From: Paraburkholderia diazotrophica
GTDB lineage: Bacteria > Pseudomonadota > Gammaproteobacteria > Burkholderiales > Burkholderiaceae
Direction of reading: 5' to 3'
Assembly: GCF_900108945.1 (NCBI RefSeq)
Contig: NZ_FNYE01000022.1
Coordinates: 1 to 64,000, forward strand
Length of the DNA stretch: 64,000 nucleotides
A program made the position numbers and the translations under genes. Below, piece by piece: positions 25,245 through 33,873 of this stretch; position 1 is the first letter of the stretch; every line of letters starts with the position of its first letter. Under the pieces are notes generated by a model that had not been told where the DNA came from, searched no databases, and was given only the letters and a program-made list of their open reading frames with translations.

Positions 25245-26836
25245 GCGAACGCGTTTTCGACTATATCGTCATCGGCGGCGGTTCAGCTGGTTGCGTGATT
25301 GCGGCGAGGTTGAGCGAGAATGTTTCGACACGCGTGTTGTTGCTGGAAGCGGGCAAGGAAGGAAAAGGGTTTCTCTTCGACATGCCTGCCGGCAGTTTCG
25401 CGCTGATGGGCAATCCCAAAGCGGACTGGATCTATCCGACCGAACCGGATCCCTCTGCTGGTGCGCGCGTGACGACATGGGCCGCGGGTAAGGCGCTAGG
25501 CGGCAGCAGCAGCATCAACGGGATGGTCTACATCCGCGGCCAGCGCGGAGACTACGATGCGTGGCGTGACAGTGGGTGCCCCGGTTGGGGATTCGATGAC
25601 CTGCTCCCGTATTTCCGGAAATCCGAGAATTTCAGAGGGCCCACAACCTCCGTACATGGCTCGGATGGCCCGCTGACTGTCTCGCCGCCGCGGATACTGC
25701 ACCCGTTGGCACATACATTTATCGAGGCAGCCGGGCATTGCGGCATGCCAGCGCGCGACGAGTATTGCGCGGGCGACGTGCATGGATCGTTCATCGTCTA
25801 CGGGACAACGCGAAATGGCAAGCGCTGCAGCGCGCGCAAGGCGTATCTCGAGCCTGCGCTCAAGCGATCCAACCTCACTGTGACGACTGATGCATTCGTC
25901 GACAACGTGCGGTTCGAGGGGCGACGCGCGGTTGGCGTCAATGTCGTCATCGATGGCGCGCGGCAGACTTTCCTTGCACGTCGGGAAGTCGTACTGAGCG
26001 GCGGAACGATCGCCTCGCCTGCTGTATTGTTGCGATCCGGCGTAGGCGCAGGCTCGGATCTTTCATCGATGGGTATCGAAGTCGTCGCGGATCTTCCCGG
26101 CGTTGGCGGTAATGTTCAGGAACACTGCGGGGTTTCGCAGAGCCGTCTGGTCGATGTGCCGACGTACAACACGATGGTAGGTCCGCTGCGTCTCGCGGGA
26201 CACCTGCTGCAGTATGCGACAGTCAAGAAGGGGATTCTGACTTCGATCGCCGTTCACGCGATGGCCTACGCGCGCAGTGAACCTGGATTGAACGAACCGG
26301 ACATCGCCATGAGCTTTTTGCCCCTGGCGATTGGATTCGTCGGCGGACATCCCTCGCTGGCGAAGCAGGCGGGTGTCACGATTGGATCGCAACTGCTGAG
26401 GCCCCATGGGCGTGGACGTATCCGTCTGAAGGACCGCGATCCGCGCTGGAAGCCGGTCATCGAGCATGCGTTGCTTGGCGACCCTCGGGATCTGGAGTCG
26501 ACCATCAAGGGCAGTCGTCTCGTGACAAAGGTGTTTGCCGCGCCCCCGCTGGCGAAACATGTCATCGGAGATCACCAACCCGCATTGTTGCCTGAGAGCG
26601 ATGATGCATGGGAAGCATACGTGCGCCAACGTGTGGGTATCGGCTACCACCCAGTAGGCAGTTGCCGGATGGGAACGGACGAAATGGCTGTTGTCGATCC
26701 ACTTTTGCGCGTCCGTGGTGTAGAGCGGCTACGCGTAGTCGACGCTTCCGTCATGCCGAACATCATTTCCGGCAACACGAACGCCGCAACGATCGCCCTC
26801 GCTGAGAAGGCAGCAGAAATCATAACGACGGGTTGA
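25241..26836 (+). CDS. GMC-family FAD oxidoreductase (choline dehydrogenase-like)
   Basis: A 531-residue flavoenzyme that oxidises a primary or secondary alcohol. The N-terminal FAD motif is Y-I-V-I-G-G-G-S-A-G-C, followed by the GMC signature G-K-A-L-G-G-S-S-S-I-N-G-M-V-Y-I-R-G. The catalytic His is in Y-H-P-V-G-S-C-R-M-G and the second conserved residue in N-T-N-A-A-T. It is coupled to the ALDH gene, so alcohol-to-aldehyde-to-acid oxidation by the pair is the simplest reading. No signal peptide; electron acceptor unknown. Confidence 0.9.
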   Translation: MSERVFDYIVIGGGSAGCVIAARLSENVSTRVLLLEAGKEGKGFLFDMPAGSFALMGNPKADWIYPTEPDPSAGARVTTWAAGKALGGSSSINGMVYIRGQRGDYDAWRDSGCPGWGFDDLLPYFRKSENFRGPTTSVHGSDGPLTVSPPRILHPLAHTFIEAAGHCGMPARDEYCAGDVHGSFIVYGTTRNGKRCSARKAYLEPALKRSNLTVTTDAFVDNVRFEGRRAVGVNVVIDGARQTFLARREVVLSGGTIASPAVLLRSGVGAGSDLSSMGIEVVADLPGVGGNVQEHCGVSQSRLVDVPTYNTMVGPLRLAGHLLQYATVKKGILTSIAVHAMAYARSEPGLNEPDIAMSFLPLAIGFVGGHPSLAKQAGVTIGSQLLRPHGRGRIRLKDRDPRWKPVIEHALLGDPRDLESTIKGSRLVTKVFAAPPLAKHVIGDHQPALLPESDDAWEAYVRQRVGIGYHPVGSCRMGTDEMAVVDPLLRVRGVERLRVVDASVMPNIISGNTNAATIALAEKAAEIITTG

Positions 26837-26871
26837 TCGACGTAACGGTTTGCCCGGCTCGGAGCGCAAGC

Positions 26872-27585
26872 ATGAGTATTCCCATAGCGGTATTGGTACA
26901 CGGCGGTCATTTTGCGGCGGATTGCTGGTCTGCCGTTGTGAACGAACTTGGCGGGAAGGCTATTGCATTCGATCTACCGGGGCGGGGCCGCCATCGCGAC
27001 GAATCGCTGGAGGGGATGACGCTGGAGCGGCATGCGCGTTCGGTTATCCGCGACATGGACGATGCCAATATCGAGCGCGCAGTGCTGGTAGGCCATTCAA
27101 TGGGCGGCTCGGTGATTTGCACTGTCGCAGCGTTGGCGCCCGAGCGCGTCGAGCGCCTGGTGTTCGTTTCGGCCCCCATTGCTCCCCATGGCATGAGCAA
27201 CATCGAGGCGATGACGCCTGAGATCAAAACGGTGTTATCAAGGAGCCGTGACGCTGGAGATATCGTCCAGCAGAAGCCACCCAAAGACTTCACGCGCTAT
27301 CTCTTTTGCAATGATATGTCGACCGAACTGGCAGACGCGACCTGCGAACTGGTCGTCGCCGACTCGATTGCCCCGCTGCTGGAGCCTGTGCCATTCGCCG
27401 GGGTGACGCCGGCTATCTCCCGCACATTTATCAAGCTGGCGCGTGACGTCTCATTCTCACCCGACGCGCAGGACCGCACGATCGCGACCTTGCAAGCAAT
27501 CGACGTGGTCGAGATCGACGCGGGCCACATGGTCATGTTGTCAAACCCCGAAGCGATCGCCCGGGTCCTGCTGACGCTAATCTAG
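26872..27585 (+). CDS. Alpha/beta hydrolase (esterase/salicylate-esterase-like)
   Basis: A 237-residue compact alpha/beta hydrolase. The oxyanion segment is L-V-H-G-G-H-F, the nucleophile is Ser in V-G-H-S-M-G-G-S, and the His is in D-A-G-H-M-V-M-L. The pattern fits small plant-MES-like and bacterial esterases. GGAG lies seven bases before the ATG at 26872. It is third in the ALDH-GMC operon, 35 bp after the GMC gene, and may release an alcohol from an ester or open a lactone. Confidence 0.85.
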   Translation: MSIPIAVLVHGGHFAADCWSAVVNELGGKAIAFDLPGRGRHRDESLEGMTLERHARSVIRDMDDANIERAVLVGHSMGGSVICTVAALAPERVERLVFVSAPIAPHGMSNIEAMTPEIKTVLSRSRDAGDIVQQKPPKDFTRYLFCNDMSTELADATCELVVADSIAPLLEPVPFAGVTPAISRTFIKLARDVSFSPDAQDRTIATLQAIDVVEIDAGHMVMLSNPEAIARVLLTLI

Positions 27586-27595
27586 CGCGACGGTA

Positions 27596-28634
27596 TCACG
27601 CGCCAGTGCCAGTCAGCAGCACGTTGCGTTCATCACGGGAAAGCGTGAAAACAGAAAGCATCTCGGCGAGTCGCTCGGTCTGCTGCTTCATGCGATCGGC
27701 TGCGGTGGTGTGCTGTTGAACGAGCGTCGCATTCACTTGCGTCATGCGGTCCAACTGTTCTACCGCCTGGCTCACCTGACCGACGCCAGCTGCCTGTTCT
27801 CGCGATGCCTCGGCAATCTGGCTCACCAGACTGGTTACGCCACGAACCTGTGCAACGATGTCGGCAATCGTCTTGCCTGCCGAGTCGACGAGCTTCGAGC
27901 CGCCATCTACGGTTTCCACACCCTGCGTGATCAGCGCGTTGATTTCCTTTGCGGCTTGTGCGCTGCGCTGCGCAAGATTGCGAACCTCGGCCGCCACGAC
28001 GGCAAATCCGCGTCCCCGCTCGCCAGCTCGCGCGGCTTCTACCGCCGCATTCAGGGCGAGAATATTGGTCTGGAAAGCGATGCCGTCGATCACGGAAATA
28101 ATGTCGGATATCTTGCTGCTCGATTGGGTGATCTGCCCCATCGTCGAGATGACCTGGTCCACCACGCGGCCTCCGTCTTCCGCGGCCTGGTTCGCTCGTT
28201 CTGCCAAATCGCTCGCCTGCATGGCGGCATTGGCGTTGTTACGGACCGTCGAATTGATCTGCTCCATTGAAGCGGCGGCTTCTTCGAGACTGCTGGCTTG
28301 CGCCTCCGTTCGACCAGAAAGCTCGAATGTACCCGAGCCAATGTCCGCCGTCGCCTGCTGCATGGCACCTACGCCATTTCGCACGTCGAGCACCGTGGCG
28401 CGCATGTTGATGCTGACCTGATTCAGCGTCCGGAGCACGTCACCGATTTCATCGCTTCGACCGCTGTGATACGTGGCGCTTAGATCGCCCGCAGCGATCT
28501 TCATCGCGGCTTGTGCAGCGACCTGCAACGGGTTCACGATCACGCGAGACAGGAACACGCCTGCCGCGCCCGTCAGCAGAAGGAGGGCGGCGAGTTCTCC
28601 CCAGAACGAGATCGACGCAAGATCTTCGCTCCGC
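27596..28634 (-). pseudogene. Methyl-accepting chemotaxis protein lacking its sensor domain
   Basis: The minus strand encodes the second membrane segment (W-G-E-L-A-A-L-L-L-L-T-G-A-A-G-V-F-L), a HAMP domain and the full signalling domain with hairpin tip FQTNILALNAAVEAARAGE. It lacks the first membrane helix and the ligand-binding domain. The frame upstream closes at a TAG near 28636. A GTG at 28558 could start a 320-residue protein with little or no membrane anchor. I read it as a 5'-truncated receptor gene cut by the insertion or rearrangement that placed the lysR gene beside it. Confidence 0.75.
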
Positions 28635-28784
28635 TAGCCAGTCCGAGCACGTCTGCAAGGGTGGGCGTGAAGAGCGCGCCCCAGACAGGCTGCGTTCAAC
28701 AATGTGATCAGGGTTCATCCTCTGCACTGCAATGGGACAAAGGCGATATGCTGGCGACACCCGATATCGAAGTCATATCACGTC

Positions 28785-29684
28785 ATGGAATTACGGCATC
28801 TCAGACACTTCGTAGCAGTCGCGGAGACGCAGCACTTTGGGCGTGCCGCTGCGCGTCTCGGCATGGCGCAGCCGCCGCTTAGCCAGTCGATCATGCGGCT
28901 GGAAGAGCAGCTTGGCATCAAGCTGCTCGAACGCACGCCGCGCGGCGTTTCCCTTACGCCCGCCGGATCGGCGTTGCTCGCGGAAGCAAAACCGCTGATC
29001 GCGCAAGCGGAATTGGCCGAGCGGCGTGTGCGCCAGGCCGCCGACGAACTGGCAAGCCTGAGCGTGGCATTCGTGCCGATGTGCGCGCTACGAATCATGC
29101 CGCTGGCCATTCAGGGGCTGCGCAAGCAATGGCCAGGTGTTGATGTCCGGTTGATCGAACGTGGTAGTGCCCTGACTGTCGCGAGCGTGAAAAACGGTAG
29201 CATCGACCTGGGCGTGGTCGTCACTAGCGCGGCGGACGTCTCGGGTCTGGAGAGCGCGGTCATTGAGCGCCTGCGCGTGGTGGCCGCGGTTCCGGCGAAG
29301 TGGCCCGTGGCGACGCAGCGTTCGATCCGCATCGCGGATCTCGCGCGATATCCGCTAATCATGTTCCCTCAGCAGATGTCGCAACCGCTATTCGCTGCAT
29401 TCGAAGCAGCGCGACGCGAGGAGGGTTTGTCGCCGCGAGTAACCCAGCAAGCCCGCCATCCCTATACGATGCTCAATCTCGTCGCTCACGAACTGGGCGT
29501 GGGTTTGATGCTGGACTCGGCGCGATACTTGCCCGTGGAAGGTGTCGCTTACGTCGACATTGAAGATGTCCCCGCTCCCAGCGAAACGGAAGTGTCACTG
29601 GTGTGGGCGGATAGACCCCACAAACCCTATCACCGCTCAATGCTCGACATCATGCGCGAAATCGCGTCGCCGGCACCGGCGTGA
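28785..29684 (+). CDS. LysR-family regulator (CatM/BenM-like)
   Basis: A 299-residue LysR regulator with MELRHLRHFVAVAETQHFGR and A-A-A-R-L-G-M-A-Q-P-P-L-S-Q-S-I, the opening typical of regulators of aromatic and related catabolism. The start at 28785 is where conserved homology begins; no strong ribosome site is visible. It lies upstream of the SDR at 29835 on the same strand, separated by 150 bp that hold a promoter. Its targets are probably nearby but not shown. Confidence 0.87.
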   Translation: MELRHLRHFVAVAETQHFGRAAARLGMAQPPLSQSIMRLEEQLGIKLLERTPRGVSLTPAGSALLAEAKPLIAQAELAERRVRQAADELASLSVAFVPMCALRIMPLAIQGLRKQWPGVDVRLIERGSALTVASVKNGSIDLGVVVTSAADVSGLESAVIERLRVVAAVPAKWPVATQRSIRIADLARYPLIMFPQQMSQPLFAAFEAARREEGLSPRVTQQARHPYTMLNLVAHELGVGLMLDSARYLPVEGVAYVDIEDVPAPSETEVSLVWADRPHKPYHRSMLDIMREIASPAPA

Positions 29685-29751
29685 GGCGGACGGGCGCTGA
29701 CTAACTGATTCGTTCTCGTTGCTCCTTTCTGTATTCGTTTGCGCGTCCACC

Positions 29752-29794
29752 TTGACACCCTAAAGTGGTGTGTTTATGTTTACGAATGACGTTC
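29752..29794 (+). promoter_or_regulatory. Sigma-70-like promoter with downstream GAAYRNYGTTC operator
   Basis: TTGACA near 29752 and TATGTT 17 bp later form a good promoter for the SDR at 29835. GAATGACGTTC at 29784-29794 lies just past the -10, where a bound protein would repress. The same dyad occurs at 36849, 49693, 62354 and 62534. A 6-bp hairpin, GCTCGC-ATA-GCGAGC (29807-29821), follows in the leader just before the AAAGGAGG ribosome site and could affect translation. Confidence 0.65.
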
Positions 29795-29834
29795 ACAAAA
29801 TAACCCGCTCGCATAGCGAGCCAAAGGAGGAGCA

Positions 29835-30620
29835 GTGAGCACCAACGTGGCGAGTCTATTCAGTCTCGATCAGAAAGTGGCGGTGGTAACAGGGGCAGGT
29901 TCGGGTATTGGCCGCGAGACGGCGCTGCTTCTGGCGTCGGCAGGCGCGGCTGTGGTCGCGGCGGATCTGAACGAGGAAGCGGCGCAGCAGACGGTGAGAC
30001 AAATCGAGAGCGCGTCTGGTAAGGCGATCGCGGTCAAGGTGGACATCGGTAACGAATCGTCGATTCTGTCGATGTACGAGACCGTGCAAGCGAAACTCGG
30101 GCGCCTCGACATTCTGGTCAACAACGCAGGCATTTATCCGAAGACCCAATTCGTCGAGACGTCGTCCGAGAAGTGGGACAAGGTGCTCGGCGTCAACTTG
30201 CGCGGCACCTTCCTTTGCATGCGTGAAGCGATCAAGCGCATGCAGGCCGCCAAAAATGGCGGCTCCATCGTCAACATCTCGTCGGTGGCCTCGCTGCAGC
30301 CGGTCATTTTCGACAACGGTGACTACGGCGCTTCGAAGGCGGGCGTCAACAATCTCACCAAGGTGGCAGCGCTCGAATTCGCAGCAGACAGAATCCGCGT
30401 CAACGCAGTGCTGCCTGGCGGTGTGGCAACCGAGGGTGCGGCCGAATCGACCAAGGTCCATCAGGCAAGCGGACCGATTACCCAGCCTGGCCGCATGCCG
30501 CTGGGCCGCATTGGTGTCGCCTCCGATATCGCCAGGGCAGTGTTGTTCTTCGCGTCGCCGGCGTCGGATTATGTCACCGGCCAGCTCCTGGCTGTCGACG
30601 GCGGCTTCCAGGTTTCCTGA
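29835..30620 (+). CDS. SDR family oxidoreductase
   Basis: A 261-residue classical SDR: T-G-A-G-S-G-I-G near residue 18, N-N-A-G, V-N-I-S-S, Y-G-A-S-K. It ends S-D-Y-V-T-G-Q-L-L-A-V-D-G-G-F. GTG start at 29835 behind a near-perfect ribosome site (AAAGGAGGAG). It probably oxidises a secondary alcohol or a 3-hydroxyacyl-CoA. It has its own promoter with the GAAYRNYGTTC dyad, linking it to the beta-oxidation genes further right. Confidence 0.88.
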   Translation: MSTNVASLFSLDQKVAVVTGAGSGIGRETALLLASAGAAVVAADLNEEAAQQTVRQIESASGKAIAVKVDIGNESSILSMYETVQAKLGRLDILVNNAGIYPKTQFVETSSEKWDKVLGVNLRGTFLCMREAIKRMQAAKNGGSIVNISSVASLQPVIFDNGDYGASKAGVNNLTKVAALEFAADRIRVNAVLPGGVATEGAAESTKVHQASGPITQPGRMPLGRIGVASDIARAVLFFASPASDYVTGQLLAVDGGFQVS

Positions 30621-30896
30621 TCGTTCATCTGCCCGTTTTTCGCGTTGCGAGGCCGCGTCGCCGATGCGGCTCGGGCTGATTTTGCCTTCCCGATTCAATG
30701 CGATCCGTTGCGCACACCAAGCCGTGTGCGTAGCGTGCGCTCGCGCGTGCGCAGCACGCTACGCCCTGGCGGCTAGTGAAAACACCGACGCCATTAATTG
30801 AACGAATAGTTGCATAACGATTTTCCGTCGCCTACGATGTCCACCAGAGGCGCTGCGAAAGCGCCCGAGAGGCATAAGCCTGATCGGAGACAAGCG
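30621..30896. other. Intergenic region with GC-rich hairpins
   Basis: No gene seen. Two adjacent hairpins lie at about 30703-30773: CGCACAC pairing with GTGTGCG across six bases, then GTAGCGTGC pairing with GCACGCTAC around a GCGC-rich loop. Neither has a following T-run, so intrinsic termination for the SDR gene is uncertain. An ATTGAACGAATAG stretch near 30797 is a half-match to the GAAC-type operator and may belong to a promoter for the small genes downstream. Confidence 0.45.
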
Positions 30897-31091
30897 ATGT
30901 ACCTTCTCGACAGCGATTTACGTGGTCCTCTCGCGGACTACACGTTCCACTCTCGCCGACGGCCTGGCGAGACACCTTCTTCGTCGGACGAATCGGCTCG
31001 CGTCAAGCAATCGAACCGGGCGGCGCGTGTGCTAAGCGCGATGGCGTCCCGCATCTTCGGCAAGATCCGCATGGAAGGGCAGACACGATGA
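30897..31091 (+). CDS. Small hypothetical protein (64 aa)
   Basis: A short basic protein starting MYLLDSDLRGPLADYTFHSR and rich in Ser and Arg; no known domain recognised. GGAG lies seven bases before the ATG at 30897. The stop overlaps the next start by four bases (ATGA), which supports real translation. An in-frame upstream start at 30810 is less likely. Function unknown; coupling to a small membrane protein suggests they work together. Confidence 0.5.
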   Translation: MYLLDSDLRGPLADYTFHSRRRPGETPSSSDESARVKQSNRAARVLSAMASRIFGKIRMEGQTR

Positions 31092-31402
31092 AATCGCTGA
31101 CTCGCGAGAGCGCTCGAGAAGCGCGCAGGGTGTGGCTCCCCCTCATTCTCTTATCGATTTCGGCAGCGGCGATCTGGCTGCTGCAACGCGACCTGCGCAT
31201 GGAAGAGTTGGGCCGTTCGGCGCTTTTCGACGTCGTGATGACGTTTGGCGTGCTTGGCGCAACGGCATTCGCGGGCATAGTTGGATGTGCGATTGCGAGT
31301 CGCGCGCAGAAGCAGGAAACCGACTTGTCGACAGGCGAAGGTTATTGCTTCGTGGGCGCGGTGATCGGAGCGATGGTCTTTTTTTTCGCCATGACTTACT
31401 AA
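31088..31402 (+). CDS. Small membrane protein (104 aa), unknown function
   Basis: Three hydrophobic segments are visible: W-L-P-L-I-L-L-S-I-S-A-A-A-I-W-L-L, then V-V-M-T-F-G-V-L-G-A-T-A-F-A-G-I-V-G and the C-terminal V-G-A-V-I-G-A-M-V-F-F-F-A-M. An Arg-rich N-terminus should stay in the cytosol. No family was recognised. It overlaps the upstream 64-codon gene and lies just before a SnoaL-like gene, so these three probably form an operon. Confidence 0.6.
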   Translation: MKSLTRESAREARRVWLPLILLSISAAAIWLLQRDLRMEELGRSALFDVVMTFGVLGATAFAGIVGCAIASRAQKQETDLSTGEGYCFVGAVIGAMVFFFAMTY

Positions 31403-31413
31403 CGGTAGAAACC

Positions 31414-31956
31414 ATGAATGAAGAGTTGAGCGCACGCGTGGAAGCGCTGTTGGACAAACAGGCCATACTCGAATGCGTACACCGGTATTGCCGCGGGGTC
31501 GACCGCATGGACCGCGAGTTGACGCTGTCGGCTTACCATCCGGATGCAATCGATGATCACGGTGCGTTCGTCGGGAATGCAGAGCAATTCGTCGACTGGG
31601 CATTTTCCTATCATACCGAGCATCAGCTATCGCACCACCATATGGTGTTCAATCACAGCGTCGAACTGCAGGGCAATGAGGCGCGCGGGGAAACGTACTG
31701 GCTCTTCTTCGGTGAGAATCGCGTCAAGCCGGACACGCTGGCGGTGGGACGCTATATCGACCGCTTCGAAAAGCGCGATGGCGTATGGGCGATTGCCGCT
31801 CGCGTCTGTATCTCTGAGGCAATCAACGAACTCACGCCAGCCGAAGTGCCTGCTGCCTGGCGGGGAATTCTGATGAGCAATGGCGTCAGTTCACGAAATC
31901 GTGAAGACGTCTCTTACGAGCGGCCTCTGACGACGCGGCAGCCCAGCGAGGTCTAA
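31414..31956 (+). CDS. SnoaL-like (NTF2-fold) protein
   Basis: A 180-residue protein with the SnoaL_4 pattern: L-L-D-K-Q-A-I-L-E-C-V-H-R-Y-C-R-G-V-D-R-M-D, then Y-H-P-D-A, and the histidine cluster Q-L-S-H-H-H-M-V-F-N. This fold serves polyketide cyclases, dehydratases and dioxygenase small subunits. Here it may be a dehydratase or isomerase of a cyclic intermediate. The ATG at 31414 has only a weak ribosome site. A similar protein is encoded at 46882. Confidence 0.78.
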   Translation: MNEELSARVEALLDKQAILECVHRYCRGVDRMDRELTLSAYHPDAIDDHGAFVGNAEQFVDWAFSYHTEHQLSHHHMVFNHSVELQGNEARGETYWLFFGENRVKPDTLAVGRYIDRFEKRDGVWAIAARVCISEAINELTPAEVPAAWRGILMSNGVSSRNREDVSYERPLTTRQPSEV

Positions 31957-31963
31957 AGGCTTG

Positions 31964-31987
31964 CGTAAGCGTCGTGCGACGCTTACG
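31964..31987. terminator. 11-bp stem hairpin after the SnoaL-like gene
   Basis: CGTAAGCGTCG and its exact complement are separated by two bases (TG). It begins eight bases past the stop codon. No T-run follows. Together with the larger hairpin at 32008-32045 it probably ends transcription from the left. Confidence 0.55.
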
Positions 31988-32007
31988 ACAGATCAAACAG
32001 CATGTCA

Positions 32008-32045
32008 TGAAAGCCAACGTCGGCGGGAGCCGACGTTGGCTTTCA
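32008..32045. terminator. Bidirectional terminator, 17-bp stem
   Basis: A perfect 17-bp stem (TGAAAGCCAACGTCGGC and its complement) with a GGGA loop. It lies between the convergent SnoaL-like and folE genes, and its right end overlaps the folE stop codon. The symmetry and A/T-bearing ends suit termination in both directions. Confidence 0.75.
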
Positions 32046-32678
32046 GCTATTGGGCAACGGCATGATCGTGCTGTGGCCCACAATCGACAGAAACTCGCGG
32101 CGCGTTGAGGGATCGTCACGAAACGCGCCCAGCATCCGACTTGTCACCAGCGACGCGCCGGGCTTATGGACGCCACGTGTGCTCATGCACTGATGCGCGG
32201 CTTCGAGGATCACGGCGACGCCCTTAGGCTGTAGCACAGTATTCAACGCATCAGCGATTTGAACCGTCATCTTTTCCTGAATCTGCAGACGCTTGGCATA
32301 GACGTCGACGAGGCGCGCGAGCTTGGAGATGCCAACCACACGATGCTCAGGCAAGTAGGCAACGTGTGCGCGTCCAATGATGGGCACCATATGGTGCTCG
32401 CAATAGCTTTCGAAGCGGATGTCCTTTAGCACCACCATTTCGTCGTAGCCATCCACTTCGGAAAACGTCGTTGCGAGAATTTGCATCGGATCGGATTCGT
32501 ATCCCGAGAAGAACTCACGATACGCGCGCGCGACGCGTGCGGGTGTTTGAATGAGACCTTCTCTTTCGGGGTCGTCGCCTGCCCATCGGATGAGCGTTCG
32601 CACGGCTTCTTCCGCCTGATTCCGCGTGGGGCGAACCGACGCTTCCTCAGCGCCAATTTCTGTGTCTCGCTTGTTCAT
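32043..32678 (-). CDS. folE: GTP cyclohydrolase I
   Basis: A 211-residue type IA GTP cyclohydrolase, making dihydroneopterin triphosphate from GTP for folate or pterin cofactors. Zinc and catalytic residues are present in S-Y-C-E-H-H-M-V-P and H-Q-C-M-S-T-R-G. The start ATG at 32678 follows AGGAGAG. No other folate gene is near. Inside a catabolic block, a second copy could serve a tetrahydropterin-dependent step or be an unrelated passenger. Confidence 0.92.
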   Translation of the reverse strand: MNKRDTEIGAEEASVRPTRNQAEEAVRTLIRWAGDDPEREGLIQTPARVARAYREFFSGYESDPMQILATTFSEVDGYDEMVVLKDIRFESYCEHHMVPIIGRAHVAYLPEHRVVGISKLARLVDVYAKRLQIQEKMTVQIADALNTVLQPKGVAVILEAAHQCMSTRGVHKPGASLVTSRMLGAFRDDPSTRREFLSIVGHSTIMPLPNS

Positions 32679-32767
32679 CGACTCTCCTGATCATTCATGC
32701 ACACCGTGCAGTCCGACGTGCGTGCGCGTTGGCGGCACACCCGTATCGGAGACGTGAATAAAGTGTA

Positions 32768-32798
32768 TATAATTGCACAACGTTCGTAAATACAAACG
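32768..32798 (+). promoter_or_regulatory. TATAAT -10 with overlapping dyads upstream of the nitronate monooxygenase gene
   Basis: A perfect TATAAT at 32768-32773 is followed by GCACAACGTTC (32775-32785), one mismatch from the GAAYRNYGTTC dyad. An overlapping 18-bp near-palindrome, CGTTCGTAAATACAAACG, covers 32781-32798. I see no good -35. The position over the likely transcription start suggests repression of the gene at 32850. Folate gene folE diverges on the other side. Confidence 0.55.
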
Positions 32799-32849
32799 AC
32801 GTGCTGCTCGCTGAGGAAGCGGGTCGCACTTACATCACAGGATGAGTAC

Positions 32850-33827
32850 ATGAAGACGCGCATTACAGAGTTGCTTGGGATTCGATACCCTATTGTTCAA
32901 GGCGGCATGATGTGGGTGGGGCGCGCGGAACTGGCTGCGGCCGTCTCGAACGCCGGTGCGCTCGGCACCATCACCGCGCTCACGCAACCCACGCCGGAGG
33001 CGCTGCGCAAGGAGATTGGCCGCGTTCGAGCGATGACGGATCAGCCGTTCGCCGTGAACCTGACCATACTGCCGACGATCAAACCGGTTCCGTACGATGA
33101 GTACGTGCAAGCGATCGTGGAGAACGGCGTGAAGATCGTCGAGACGGCGGGACGCAATCCCGAGCCGTACATGCCGGTGTTCAAGTCTGCGGGAATCAAG
33201 GTTATCCACAAATGCACTTCCGTGCGTCACGCGCTGAAAGCAGAGGCATTGGGGTGTGACGCAGTCAGCGTGGACGGCTTCGAATGTGCCGGTCATCCAG
33301 GCGAAGACGATGTGCCCAATCTCATCTTGTTGCCGGCCGCCGCCGCGAAACTGCGCATTCCGATGCTTGCGTCAGGTGGCATTGCCGATGCGCGCGGCAT
33401 GGTCGCCGCACTCGCGCTCGGCGCGGATGGCATCAATATGGGTACGCGTTTCATGGCAACGCGGGAGGCGCCGATTCATGAGAACGTCAAGCGCAGGCTC
33501 GTAGAGCATGATGAGCGCGATACGGCATTGATCTTTCGCACGCTGAAGAACACCTCGCGCATTTTCAGGAATTCGGTCGCGGAGAAAGTGCTGGAACTCG
33601 AATACAAGGAAGGCGCGACGTTCGCGGATCTCAAGCCACTCGTGAGTGGTGAGCGCGGCAAACGCATGTACGAGACGGGTGATACGGAAGATGGAACTTT
33701 CCCGGCTGGTCTCGCGATCGGGCTCATCGAGGATATTCCCACTTGCGCGGAACTCGTGAGCCGGATGATCGCTGAAGCACGCGCACTCATTCACGGCCAG
33801 CTGGCCGCGCTCGCACACGAGAACTGA
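32850..33827 (+). CDS. Nitronate monooxygenase-like flavoprotein (NMO/2NPD family)
   Basis: A 325-residue FMN TIM-barrel. YPIVQGGMMWVGRAELAAAV is the N-terminal signature, F-A-V-N-L-T binds FMN, and the G-F-E-C-A-G-H-P-G segment holds the putative catalytic His. G-A-D-G-I-N-M-G-T-R-F follows. The family includes nitronate monooxygenases and enoyl-ACP reductase II-like proteins, and copies in CoA catabolic clusters may instead act on enoyl-CoA or quinone substrates. AGGA precedes the ATG. A paralogue lies at 44005. Confidence 0.82.
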   Translation: MKTRITELLGIRYPIVQGGMMWVGRAELAAAVSNAGALGTITALTQPTPEALRKEIGRVRAMTDQPFAVNLTILPTIKPVPYDEYVQAIVENGVKIVETAGRNPEPYMPVFKSAGIKVIHKCTSVRHALKAEALGCDAVSVDGFECAGHPGEDDVPNLILLPAAAAKLRIPMLASGGIADARGMVAALALGADGINMGTRFMATREAPIHENVKRRLVEHDERDTALIFRTLKNTSRIFRNSVAEKVLELEYKEGATFADLKPLVSGERGKRMYETGDTEDGTFPAGLAIGLIEDIPTCAELVSRMIAEARALIHGQLAALAHEN

Positions 33828-33873
33828 GCGTCCTGTAAAGCACCTTTCGAATACGGCTGCCCGCGCACCGATT

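Noticed and set aside
32781..32798. The near-palindrome as another full copy of the shared operator
   Set aside because: Its core is CGTTCGTA/TACAAACG, with different spacing from GAAYRNYGTTC; I describe it separately and do not count it in the set.
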